Assembly (NCBI RefSeq): GCF_900100965.1
Contig: NZ_FMUJ01000002.1
Location: 1,113,869-1,177,868 of the forward strand
Length of the DNA stretch: 64,000 bases
Direction of reading: 5' to 3'
Source: Variovorax sp. EL159
Lineage (GTDB): Bacteria > Pseudomonadota > Gammaproteobacteria > Burkholderiales > Burkholderiaceae_C
Below, one piece after another: positions 10,146 through 17,529 of this stretch. The translations under genes were made by a program, and so were the position numbers. The notes under the pieces were generated by a model that had not been told where the DNA came from, ran no database searches, and was given only the letters and a program-made list of their open reading frames with translations. Numbering within the stretch: position 1 is the stretch's first letter; each line of letters starts with the position of its first letter.

Positions 10146-10511
10146 TCAGTGGGCCGGACGGTCGATGGTGTGACCGAGGTAGTCCTTGTCGGTCACCAGC
10201 ACCCAGAGCGCGAGCACCAGGATCACCGCGGCGACGAGCACCGCATTGACCAGTGCCGTTTCCGCCGTGCGGAAGCCAAGCACCCAGGGCGAAACCGCGA
10301 GCCAGGCGGCCAGAGCGACTTCGGTCCACTCTTCCCATTGGCGCGGCACGAAGGTCGCGCCCAGGGCCACGGCGCCGAGCAGGATGCCGGTCGCCACCAT
10401 GGTCCACATCGCGGGCGTCAGGTCCTGGAAGCCCAGAACCCAGGGCGAGACGATCAGCCAGGCGCCTGCCACGGCGTTGACGGGGTCTTGCCAATGCTTC
10501 ACTTGCTTCAT
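10146..10511 (-). CDS. SPW-repeat membrane protein
   Basis: Small integral membrane protein, 121 aa. It contains two copies of the SPW repeat, SPWVLGFQDLTPAMW and SPWVLGFRTAETALV, each beginning a hydrophobic hairpin, so four membrane segments are likely. The start was set at MKQVKHWQDPVNAVAG because AGGAGGT lies eight bases upstream on the minus strand; the frame stays open further upstream but without a better ribosome site. SPW proteins have no established biochemical role; they often occur as single genes in stress or membrane contexts. The gene is convergent with the efflux operon and shares its 3' hairpin. Confidence 0.85.
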   Translation of the reverse strand: MKQVKHWQDPVNAVAGAWLIVSPWVLGFQDLTPAMWTMVATGILLGAVALGATFVPRQWEEWTEVALAAWLAVSPWVLGFRTAETALVNAVLVAAVILVLALWVLVTDKDYLGHTIDRPAH

Positions 10512-10630
10512 GGTCATTACCTCCTGTCGCGACAAGGCGCCGCGACACCGATTGGACCCTTGCGGAGCCCTCGGGGTTCCGAAGGGCCGGCCCCGGCGCG
10601 TCAGCGCGCGCACCGCCTTGGGGCGTTTTC

Positions 10631-10728
10631 TGTAAGCGAACTACAGTGTTTTAGCTTACACGTGTTAGCAAATGTTAAGAAATTTTCCGTAATCCTCGAA
10701 AAAGTCCGAAAACGCACTTTTACGGAAA
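10631..10728. promoter_or_regulatory. AT-rich promoter region with two inverted repeats upstream of the GntR gene
   Basis: A sharply AT-rich stretch in an otherwise GC-rich window, between the SPW gene and the GntR regulator. It holds TGTAAGC (10631) / GCTTACA (10654) and the 9-bp pair TTTCCGTAA (10684) / TTACGGAAA (10720), whose centres are about 60 bp apart. Paired palindromes in front of a FadR-type regulator are plausible operators, but which protein binds is not shown. The long spacers (16 and 27 bases) argue for half-sites of dimers or for cruciform or hairpin structure. Confidence 0.5.
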
Positions 10729-10806
10729 TCGGGGATATCACGCACCGATCTTGAGCCGTAACATCCGCGCGGCCTGATTCCGGCCCGCCCCCGTTTCCGA
10801 CCTCCG

Positions 10807-11535
10807 ATGAACCCCCCAGATCCCTCCCGGACACGCGCGCTGTCCGTGGCCGACATGCTGCGCGCCCGCATCTTCGACGGCGACATCGCGCCCGGCGCCC
10901 ACCTGATGGAGATCACGCTGGCCAACGAGTTCGGCGTGTCGCGCACCCCTGTGCGCGGCGCGATGGCACGGCTGGCCGACGAGGGGTTGCTGGTCTATCA
11001 CCCGCAGCGCGGTTTTCAGGTGCGCCGCTTCGACGCCAAGGACGTGTTCGACGCCTTCAGCCTGCGCGCCACGCTGGAGGGCATGGGTTGCCGCCTGCTC
11101 GGCGAGCGCGGGCTCGATGCCCGTGGCCAGGAGCAACTGGCGCAGATGCTCGAAGAGCAGCACGCGCTGCTGTACGGCGAGGAATGGACCGACGCCCACG
11201 CCATGCTCTGGCACGACCTGAACCTCGACTTTCACCGCAAGCTGCTGGCGCTGGCCGACAACCGCTGGCTGACCGAGGCGGTGGTCCGCTCCTGCCAGCT
11301 GCCGATCATCTTCGACAGCAAGCTGCGGCCGCACAACCGCGACGCCTCGGTGCTGCTCTACCGGCGCGAACAGGCCCAGAACGCGCTGGCCGAGCACCGG
11401 CGCATCGTCGACGCGCTGGGCCGGTGCGAGTCGGGCGTTGCCGAAAGCGTCATGCGCGAGCACATCACGGCCAACCGCGACCTGCTCGTGGACAACCTGC
11501 GCCAGAAGGCCGGCCGCACGCGCGCGCTTGTTTGA
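10807..11535 (+). CDS. GntR-family transcriptional regulator (FadR/FCD type)
   Basis: Cytoplasmic one-component regulator, 242 aa. The N-terminal winged helix (about residues 10-75) reads LRARIFDGDIAPGAHL ... LANEFGVSRTPVRGAMARL, the classic GntR recognition region. The C-terminal all-helical FCD domain (about 85-225) carries the metal/ligand-binding pattern, including DLNLDFHRKLL and a late EHRRIVDAL with a conserved His. FCD regulators usually sense organic acids or amino-acid-derived carboxylates. It stands alone, convergent with the RpiR gene only 27 bases away, so its target may be itself or an unlinked locus. The upstream AT-rich region has candidate operators. Confidence 0.9.
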   Translation: MNPPDPSRTRALSVADMLRARIFDGDIAPGAHLMEITLANEFGVSRTPVRGAMARLADEGLLVYHPQRGFQVRRFDAKDVFDAFSLRATLEGMGCRLLGERGLDARGQEQLAQMLEEQHALLYGEEWTDAHAMLWHDLNLDFHRKLLALADNRWLTEAVVRSCQLPIIFDSKLRPHNRDASVLLYRREQAQNALAEHRRIVDALGRCESGVAESVMREHITANRDLLVDNLRQKAGRTRALV

Positions 11536-11562
11536 CAGCTTGCGTGGCAGGTCGCGAGCAGC

Positions 11563-12429
11563 TCAGCCACCGCGCGCCACCGGCGCCATCAGGTAGGCGC
11601 CCGACTCGAACAACTGCGCCTCGGCCTGGTCGATGCGCCGGATCACCGGTTTGCCCGCGCGGCTTGCGAGCAACTCGACCAGCGCTTCCGTCACTGCCAC
11701 GCCGGCGGCGATCGATGGAAAGAACGACGGGCTGTGGATGGTGAAGAGCAGCGTCTCGTCCGCCAGCAGCGACAGCGGCGACGTCACGCTGTCGGTGATG
11801 GCCACGATGCGGCAACCCGCCGCCTTCGCGGCCTGCGCCACCTGCAGCGCCTCGCGCGAGTAAGGCGCAAAGCTCGCCACCACCAGCGCGTCGCCTTTGG
11901 CAAAGGCGCGCTGCTGCATTTCGAGCGAGCCGCCCTGGCCGTCGACCAAGTGCACGCTGGTGCGGAACAGCCGATACACATAGACGAATGAAAAGGCGAT
12001 CGGAAAGCAGGCCCTGAAGCCCGCGGCATGCACGGCCGGCGCCTTCTCGATCAGCGCGCAGGCCTTCTGCAGCGCCTGCTCGCTCTGCTGGTGCGTGGCT
12101 TCGAGGTTGCGGCGCTGCACCTCGAACATTTCGCCGGCCAAGGTCTGGTCTTTCGCGCGGCCGACGAGCTGCTTGGCGCGCCCGCCGTAGGTCTCGGTGC
12201 CCAGGCCCATGTCGGCGGCGAAAGACTCCTTCAGCTGCGGCCAGCCTTCGTAGCCCAGGTGCTGCGCAAACCGCACCAGCGTGGCGGGCGTGCTCTGCGC
12301 GCGCGTGCCGACATTGCGCATCGAGCCGGTGACCACCTCGTTCGGATGGTCGAGCACGTAGCGCGCCACCTGCTGCAGCGCGGGGCTCAGTTCGTTGAAA
12401 CGCTGGCGGATCTGTTCTCTGGCGCCCAT
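11563..12429 (-). CDS. MurR/RpiR-family transcriptional regulator
   Basis: Regulator of 288 aa with an N-terminal RpiR helix-turn-helix (residues 1-75: IRQRFNELSPALQQVARYVL ... ATLVRFAQHLGYEGW) and a C-terminal SIS sugar-isomerase-like domain (about 125-260: GDALVVASFAPYSREALQ, IVAITDSVTSPLS). SIS domains in this family bind phosphorylated sugars, but relatives beside amino-acid genes may sense other ligands. The start MGAREQIRQRF was chosen over an upstream Met because the family begins just before the HTH and AAGAGA lies upstream. It is divergent from the class-III aminotransferase, with GGAAC-type palindromes in between, suggesting autoregulation and control of that operon. Confidence 0.9.
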   Translation of the reverse strand: MGAREQIRQRFNELSPALQQVARYVLDHPNEVVTGSMRNVGTRAQSTPATLVRFAQHLGYEGWPQLKESFAADMGLGTETYGGRAKQLVGRAKDQTLAGEMFEVQRRNLEATHQQSEQALQKACALIEKAPAVHAAGFRACFPIAFSFVYVYRLFRTSVHLVDGQGGSLEMQQRAFAKGDALVVASFAPYSREALQVAQAAKAAGCRIVAITDSVTSPLSLLADETLLFTIHSPSFFPSIAAGVAVTEALVELLASRAGKPVIRRIDQAEAQLFESGAYLMAPVARGG

Positions 12430-12456
12430 GGCGGTGTCTCTTTTCTGGCTGTCGTT

Positions 12457-12540
12457 GGAACGAATGTACCGGAGCGATTGCAACGGAACAGTTGACGGAA
12501 CAAATGTTCCAAGAAATAATTCGATGGAAACGTTAGTTCC
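12457..12540. promoter_or_regulatory. Array of GGAAC/GTTCC palindromes, likely RpiR operators
   Basis: Between the divergent RpiR and aminotransferase genes lie three palindromic sites built on GGAAC-N-GTTCC: GGAACGAATGTACC (12457), the near-perfect GGAACAAATGTTCC (12497) and GGAAACGTTAGTTCC (12526). Lone half-sites GGAAC (12485) and GTTCC (12548) lie in the same gap. The first and second centres are 40 bp apart and the second and third about 30 bp, near multiples of the helical repeat. The arrangement suits cooperative binding by the adjacent RpiR protein; the assignment is by proximity. Confidence 0.65.
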
Positions 12541-12566
12541 ACGATCCGTTCCAGGATTTCTCCGCC

Positions 12567-13901
12567 ATGACGCACGTCTTTCACCGCCACCTTCGCCAGA
12601 CCCCGCCCATTGCCGCCGGCTCCCACGGCATGTTCATCCGCGACGCCGAAGGCCGCGAATACCTCGACGCCTCGGGCGGCGCCGCCGTGTCGTCGCTCGG
12701 CCACGCGCACCCCGAGGTGCTGGCCGCCATGCACGCCCAGCTCGACCGGCTGGCCTACGCGCACACCAGCTTCTTCACCAGCAAGGTGGCGGAGCAACTG
12801 GCCGACGAGCTGATCGGCTCGGCGCCCGAAGGCATGAGCCACGTGTACCTGGTGAGCGGCGGTTCCGAGGCGGTCGAGGCCGCGCTCAAGATGGCGCGCC
12901 AGTACTTCGTCGAGATCGGCCAGCCGCAGCGCACGCATTTCATCGCGCGCCGCCAGAGCTACCACGGCAACACGCTGGGTGCGCTGGCGGTGGGCGGCAA
13001 CGCCTGGCGGCGCGAGCCTTTCGCGCCGATCCTCGTGCCGGCCACGCATGTGTCGCCGTGCTATCCGTACCGCGAGCAGTACGCCGACGAAAGCGCCGAG
13101 CAATACGGCCTGCGCCTGGCGGCCGAGCTGGAGGCCGCCATCGTGGCGCAAGGCGCCGACCGCGTGATCGCCTTCGTGGCCGAGACCGTCGGCGGCGCCA
13201 CCGCCGGCGTGCTGACGCCGGTGCCCGGCTACTTCAAGGCGGTGCGCGCGGTGTGCGACAAGTACGGCGTGCTGCTGATCCTCGACGAGGTGATGTGCGG
13301 CATGGGCCGCACCGGCACGCTGCACGCTTGCGAACAAGAGGGCGTAGTGCCCGACCTCATCACCATCGCCAAGGGCCTGGGTGGCGGCTACCAGCCGATC
13401 GGCGCGGTGCTGGCGCAGGGCAAGGTCGTCGAGGCGATGTCGAAGGGCAGCGGCTTCTTCCAGCATGGCCACACCTACCTCGGCCATCCGATGGCCTGCG
13501 CGGCCGCGCTGGCGGTGCAACAGGTGATCCGGCGCGACGGGCTGGTGGCCAAGGTGCACGACGACGGCATCGCCTTCGGCGCGATGCTGGCCGAGGCGCT
13601 GGGTGCGCACCCGCACGTGGGCGACATTCGCGGCCGTGGCTTCTTCTGGGGCATCGAACTGGTGGCCGACCGCACAACCAAGGCGCCTTTCGATCCCGCG
13701 CTGAAGCTGCACGCCGCGGTCAAGAAAGACGCCATGTCGCGCGGCCTGCTGTGCTACCCCTTCGGCGGCACGGTCGACGGCCGCCAGGGCGACCACGTGC
13801 TGCTGGCGCCGCCCTTCATCGCCACGCGGCAAGACCTGCAGGAGATCGCCGCGCGCCTGGCGGCCTCCATCGATGCGGTCACGCGGGCCGCCGCGCGCTG
13901 A
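12567..13901 (+). CDS. Class-III aminotransferase, PLP-dependent
   Basis: PLP enzyme of aminotransferase fold type I, class III, 444 aa, full length. Visible: substrate-side SSLGHAHPEVLAAMH, SGGSEAVEAALKMAR (phosphate cup, about residues 98-112), SYHGNTLGALAVGG, the PLP-ring Asp in LLILDEVMCGMGRTG (Asp240), and Schiff-base Lys269 in TIAKGLGGGYQPIGA. Class III enzymes transfer omega- or beta-amino groups, for example from beta-alanine, GABA or omega-amino acids; the exact substrate cannot be read here. It heads a rightward unit with a binding protein and a racemase-family protein, so it probably deaminates an imported amino acid. Controlled, by inference, by the divergent RpiR protein. Confidence 0.92.
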   Translation: MTHVFHRHLRQTPPIAAGSHGMFIRDAEGREYLDASGGAAVSSLGHAHPEVLAAMHAQLDRLAYAHTSFFTSKVAEQLADELIGSAPEGMSHVYLVSGGSEAVEAALKMARQYFVEIGQPQRTHFIARRQSYHGNTLGALAVGGNAWRREPFAPILVPATHVSPCYPYREQYADESAEQYGLRLAAELEAAIVAQGADRVIAFVAETVGGATAGVLTPVPGYFKAVRAVCDKYGVLLILDEVMCGMGRTGTLHACEQEGVVPDLITIAKGLGGGYQPIGAVLAQGKVVEAMSKGSGFFQHGHTYLGHPMACAAALAVQQVIRRDGLVAKVHDDGIAFGAMLAEALGAHPHVGDIRGRGFFWGIELVADRTTKAPFDPALKLHAAVKKDAMSRGLLCYPFGGTVDGRQGDHVLLAPPFIATRQDLQEIAARLAASIDAVTRAAAR

Positions 13902-13973
13902 GCGTTCAACGCCCGGCGCCGCATCTCTTCTTTCGTCCCCGTTTCTTCAACCGCCGTTCCCAGGAGCGCTTTC

Positions 13974-14888
13974 ATGCCCAAGCTTCGTCTGCCGATTCCC
14001 GTCGGTGCTGCCGCTCTCGCGGTCGCCTTCGCCTTCCTGTTGCCGCACATGGCGGCCCAGGCCCAGGAGAGCGACACGCTCGCCAAGATCAAGGCCAGCG
14101 GCGCCATCACCTTCGGCTACCGCGAGTCGTCGTTCGGCTTCTCGTACCTCGACAGCAACCTCAAGCCCGTGGGCTACAGCATCGAGATCTGCAAGCGCAT
14201 CGTCGAGGCAGCCAAGGCCGAGCTGAAGATGCCCGCCATCGAGATCAAGTACCAGGCCGTGACCTCGGCCAACCGCATCCCGCTGGTGCAGAACGGCACG
14301 GTCGACATCGAATGCGGCTCCACCACCAACCTGGTCGAGCGCCAGAAGCAGGTGGCCTTTTCGCCGGACATCTTCCGCTACAACGTGCGCATGCTGGTCA
14401 AGGCCGATTCGGGCATCAAGAGCATTGCCGACCTGCAGGGCAAAACGGTGGCCACCACCAGCGGCACCACCTCGTTCCGCCTGCTGCGCGAGGCCGACCG
14501 GGGCCGCAGCCTCGAGGTGAACAACCTCGCCGGCAAGGACCACAGCGACTCGTTCCTGCTGGTCGAAAGCGGCCGTGCCCAGGCCTTCGTGCTCGACGAC
14601 ATCCTGCTGGCCGGGCAGATCGCCAATGCGCGCAACCCGAAGGACTTCATCATCACCGGCGAGAGCCTGCGCACCGAGAACCAGTCGCTGATGTTCCGCA
14701 AGGACGACCCGGCCTTCAAGGCGCTGGTCGACCGCGTGGTGTCGGGCATGATGAAGTCGGGCGAGATGGAAAAGCTCTATGCCAGGTGGTTCACCTCGCC
14801 GATTCCGCCGAAGGGCATCAACATCAACTACCCGCTCAACGCCGAGACGAAGGACGCGTTTGCCAACCCGTCGTCCAAGGGCATCTGA
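13974..14888 (+). CDS. Amino-acid ABC transporter periplasmic binding protein (glutamate/aspartate type)
   Basis: Periplasmic solute-binding protein, SBP_bac_3 family, 304 aa, with a signal peptide ending AAQAQES (about residue 24). The mature part has KIKASGAITFGYRESS, YSIEICKRIVEAAK, RIPLVQNGTVDIECGSTTN and SLMFRKDDPAFKALVD, closely following GltI/DEBP-type glutamate-aspartate receptors. AGGAG precedes the start. No permease or ATPase gene lies nearby, so it either delivers ligand to an ABC transporter encoded elsewhere or acts as a spare specificity subunit. It sits between the aminotransferase and the racemase-family gene with short spacers, suggesting one transcript for uptake and catabolism of an acidic or related amino acid. 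Confidence 0.9.
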   Translation: MPKLRLPIPVGAAALAVAFAFLLPHMAAQAQESDTLAKIKASGAITFGYRESSFGFSYLDSNLKPVGYSIEICKRIVEAAKAELKMPAIEIKYQAVTSANRIPLVQNGTVDIECGSTTNLVERQKQVAFSPDIFRYNVRMLVKADSGIKSIADLQGKTVATTSGTTSFRLLREADRGRSLEVNNLAGKDHSDSFLLVESGRAQAFVLDDILLAGQIANARNPKDFIITGESLRTENQSLMFRKDDPAFKALVDRVVSGMMKSGEMEKLYARWFTSPIPPKGININYPLNAETKDAFANPSSKGI

Positions 14889-14900
14889 GCCGCTCGCTTC

Positions 14901-15572
14901 ATGACACGCATCGCCCTGATCCACGCGCTTTCGCATTCCGTCGCGCCCATCAACGAAGCCTTTGCGCGCGACTGGCCCGAGGCGCTGCGCATGAACCTGC
15001 TCGACGACAGCCTCTCGGCCGACCTCGCCCGCAACGGGCAAGGGCTGGACGCGGCGATGCACGAGCGCTTCCAGCGGCTGGCGCAGTACGCGGTCGATAC
15101 CGGCGCGCAGGGCATCCTCTTCACCTGCTCGGCCTTCGGGCCCTGCATCGAGGCCGTGGCGCGGCGGCATGCGGGCATGCCGGTGCTCAAGCCGAACGAG
15201 GCGATGGTCGACGAGGCCACGCAGGGGCCGGCGCAAGGGCAGGGCAGGCTCGGGCTGATCGCCACCTTCGCGCCCACGCTGGCGTCGATGCCACCCGAGT
15301 TTCCGGCCGGCACGGCACTTGAACTGGCATTGGCCGAAGGCGCGCTCGACGCCTTGAACGCCGGCGACACCCAACGGCACGACGCATTGATCGCGGCGCA
15401 GGCCGTGGCGCTGCGCGAGCGCGGCTGCACGCGCATCGCGCTGGCGCAGTTCAGCATGGCGCGGGCACGCGACGCCTGCGCACGGGCGAGCGGATTGCCG
15501 GTGCTGACCACGGTCGACAGCGCGGTGCGCGCGCTGCGCCGGCGCACCGCGCCCGGTTCAGCGCAGGCCTGA
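14901..15572 (+). CDS. Aspartate/glutamate/hydantoin racemase-family protein
   Basis: 223-aa protein of the cofactor-independent Asp/Glu racemase superfamily. The two catalytic cysteines are visible: Cys76 in GILFTCSAFGPCIEA and Cys176 in ERGCTRIALAQFS, on opposite lobes as expected for two-base racemisation. The family also includes hydantoin racemases and arylmalonate decarboxylase, so the substrate is open. It starts 12 bases after the binding-protein stop. Together with the PLP aminotransferase and the acidic-amino-acid receptor it could feed D-amino acids into the aminotransferase. Its 3' end overlaps the convergent next gene by 15 bases. Confidence 0.8.
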   Translation: MTRIALIHALSHSVAPINEAFARDWPEALRMNLLDDSLSADLARNGQGLDAAMHERFQRLAQYAVDTGAQGILFTCSAFGPCIEAVARRHAGMPVLKPNEAMVDEATQGPAQGQGRLGLIATFAPTLASMPPEFPAGTALELALAEGALDALNAGDTQRHDALIAAQAVALRERGCTRIALAQFSMARARDACARASGLPVLTTVDSAVRALRRRTAPGSAQA

Positions 15573-16448
15573 CCGGTTCGGGCCTTCGATGATCGAGAAC
15601 AGGGCGGTCATCGCGATCTGGGCCGCATCGCCGCGGCCCAGCATGCGCGTGAGGCCGGTCTCGCGGTCGGTCGCTTCGAGGCCTTGCGACAGGCGCCGGT
15701 AGATGTCCGACGAAGGCAGCGTTGCCGAGGTGCCCAGCGCATCGCAATAGGTGTTGGCAAGAATGCCCGTGAGCTGTTCGCTCTGAGCGTTCGACAGCTT
15801 CATGGAGTCGCCGCCGAACACGACCGCGATGCAGTGCAGCAGGTAGGCCTGCGTTTCGAGCGAGAACGAGTGCTGCCGCACATAGCATTCGACGGCCGAC
15901 CAGAACAACGGGTCGGAAGTGCGGCGCCAGCTTTCAAGTACCTTGCGCGCCTTGGCCACCAGGTCGGCATGCGCATCGCCTGGTTCGCTGGGCCGCAGCG
16001 CCAGGCCCTGCAGGGTGAGCGAGGCTTCCGGGCCGGGCGCACCCAGGATGAAGCTCCAGAACTTCCAGCGGGCGTACCACTTCTTGTCGTGCGCCGGGTC
16101 GAGCGGCTCCAGCAGCCAGAAGTCGATGCTCTGTATCGCGTCGGCGCGCTGCTCGGCCACGCTGCCGTCGCCCAGGTCCAGCGCCTGCATGGCCGATTCC
16201 ATCCGGTCGGCCGCGATGTGGCCCTGCGCGACGATGCCGGCGCTCGTGCCGCCGCGGTTGATGTCGAGCAGGCGCTGCATCAGCTGCTGCAGCTCGTGGG
16301 CCGAGGCGCCCGTGGCCTCGGCCACCCGCTTCAGCGAGGCATGCTGGTCGATCTCGATTTCCCGGGCGTTCTTGCGGCGGTCCTTGCCGTGGTCGTCGGC
16401 GGTCGACACATGCTCTTCATGCCCATCCCCGGGGGTGAACGTTCGCAT
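15558..16448 (-). CDS. Conserved-looking hypothetical protein
   Basis: 296 aa; I do not recognise a family. The start is supported by AAGGAG seven bases upstream on the minus strand. It has no signal peptide or membrane segment. The N-terminal 40 residues are very polar and charged (HEEHVSTADDHGKDRRKNA), followed by a predicted all-helical protein rich in Ala, Leu and aromatic residues (IDFWLLEPLDPAHDKKWYAR, FWSAVECYVRQHSFS). It is codirectional with nothing on its 3' side: the stop overlaps the racemase-family gene by 15 bases, tail to tail. To the right, uppP is divergent across 177 bases. GC and codon use match the neighbours, so it appears to be a real, resident cytoplasmic protein. Confidence 0.7.
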   Translation of the reverse strand: MRTFTPGDGHEEHVSTADDHGKDRRKNAREIEIDQHASLKRVAEATGASAHELQQLMQRLLDINRGGTSAGIVAQGHIAADRMESAMQALDLGDGSVAEQRADAIQSIDFWLLEPLDPAHDKKWYARWKFWSFILGAPGPEASLTLQGLALRPSEPGDAHADLVAKARKVLESWRRTSDPLFWSAVECYVRQHSFSLETQAYLLHCIAVVFGGDSMKLSNAQSEQLTGILANTYCDALGTSATLPSSDIYRRLSQGLEATDRETGLTRMLGRGDAAQIAMTALFSIIEGPNRSGLR

Positions 16449-16625
16449 TGCAAAACTCCTTCGGACGCAGATGAATGGTCACGCCGGAATATGTGTCAAA
16501 GCGTAGCGGCCGAACATCACCTGAACTGGGTATCTTGCGGGCCGCATGTGTCGGTTTTTCGCCCGCACCTGAATGCGGGCTGACTTGTGGCCTCGCGATA
16601 ATCGCCGGTCTTTCAAGGAGTACGC

Positions 16626-17450
16626 GTGGACATCGTTTTGCTGGTCAAGGCCGCCGTCATGGGCATCGTGGAGGGGCTGACCGAATTTCTTCCGATCTCG
16701 TCGACCGGCCACCTGATTCTTGCGGGCTCGCTGCTGGGCTTCGACGACGACAAGGCGAAGGTCTTCGACATCGCCATCCAGACCGGGGCCATCTTCGCGG
16801 TGATCCTGGTGTATTGGCAGAAGATCAAGTCGACCGTGGTCGCGCTGCCCCGGCAGCCGAAGGCGCAGCGCCTGGCGCTGAACATCTTCATCGGCTTCCT
16901 GCCGGCGGTGGTGCTGGGGCTGCTGTTCGGCAAGGCAATCAAGGCGCACCTGTTCATTCCGACCGTGGTGGCGAGCACTTTCATCATCGGCGGCTTCATC
17001 ATCCTGTGGGCCGAAAAGCGGCCACCGGGCTCGGTGCGCGTCGAGCATGTCGACGACATGACGGCGTGGGACGCGCTCAAGGTGGGCCTGGTGCAGTGCT
17101 TCGCGATGATCCCGGGCACCAGCCGCAGCGGCTCGACCATCATCGGCGGCATGCTGCTGGGCCTGTCGCGACAGGCAGCGACCGACTTCTCGTTTTTCCT
17201 GGCGATCCCGACGCTGATCGGTGCCGGCGTGTACAGCCTCTACAAAGAGCGTGCGCTGCTGTCGGTGGCCGACATTCCGCTGTTCGCGGTGGGGCTGGTG
17301 TTTTCGTTCGTCAGCGCCTGGCTGTGCGTGCGCTGGCTGCTGAGGTACATCAGCACCCACAACTTCATTCCGTTCGCCTGGTACCGCATCGCCTTCGGCA
17401 TCGTGGTGCTGGCGACGGCGTGGAGCGGGCTGGTGGTCTGGGCCGACTGA
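16626..17450 (+). CDS. uppP: Undecaprenyl-diphosphatase (UppP/BacA)
   Basis: Integral membrane phosphatase, 274 aa, that removes a phosphate from undecaprenyl diphosphate so the lipid carrier can be reused for peptidoglycan and polysaccharide export. The two signature motifs are intact: [15 protein letters not shown] (residues 16-30) and PGTSRSGST (about 163-171), which form the active site facing the periplasm. About eight hydrophobic segments are evident. The start is GTG, five bases after AAGGAG. It lies alone between the hypothetical protein gene and the two-component genes. Overproduction of the family gives bacitracin tolerance. Confidence 0.96.
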   Translation: MDIVLLVKAAVMGIVEGLTEFLPISSTGHLILAGSLLGFDDDKAKVFDIAIQTGAIFAVILVYWQKIKSTVVALPRQPKAQRLALNIFIGFLPAVVLGLLFGKAIKAHLFIPTVVASTFIIGGFIILWAEKRPPGSVRVEHVDDMTAWDALKVGLVQCFAMIPGTSRSGSTIIGGMLLGLSRQAATDFSFFLAIPTLIGAGVYSLYKERALLSVADIPLFAVGLVFSFVSAWLCVRWLLRYISTHNFIPFAWYRIAFGIVVLATAWSGLVVWAD

Positions 17451-17529
17451 TCGATCGGCTGTTGATTTCCCGCTGACCGCCGTCGGATCGCGCGCGCGGT
17501 CTCCGGTCTCAATAAGGGCCTGAGTGACC

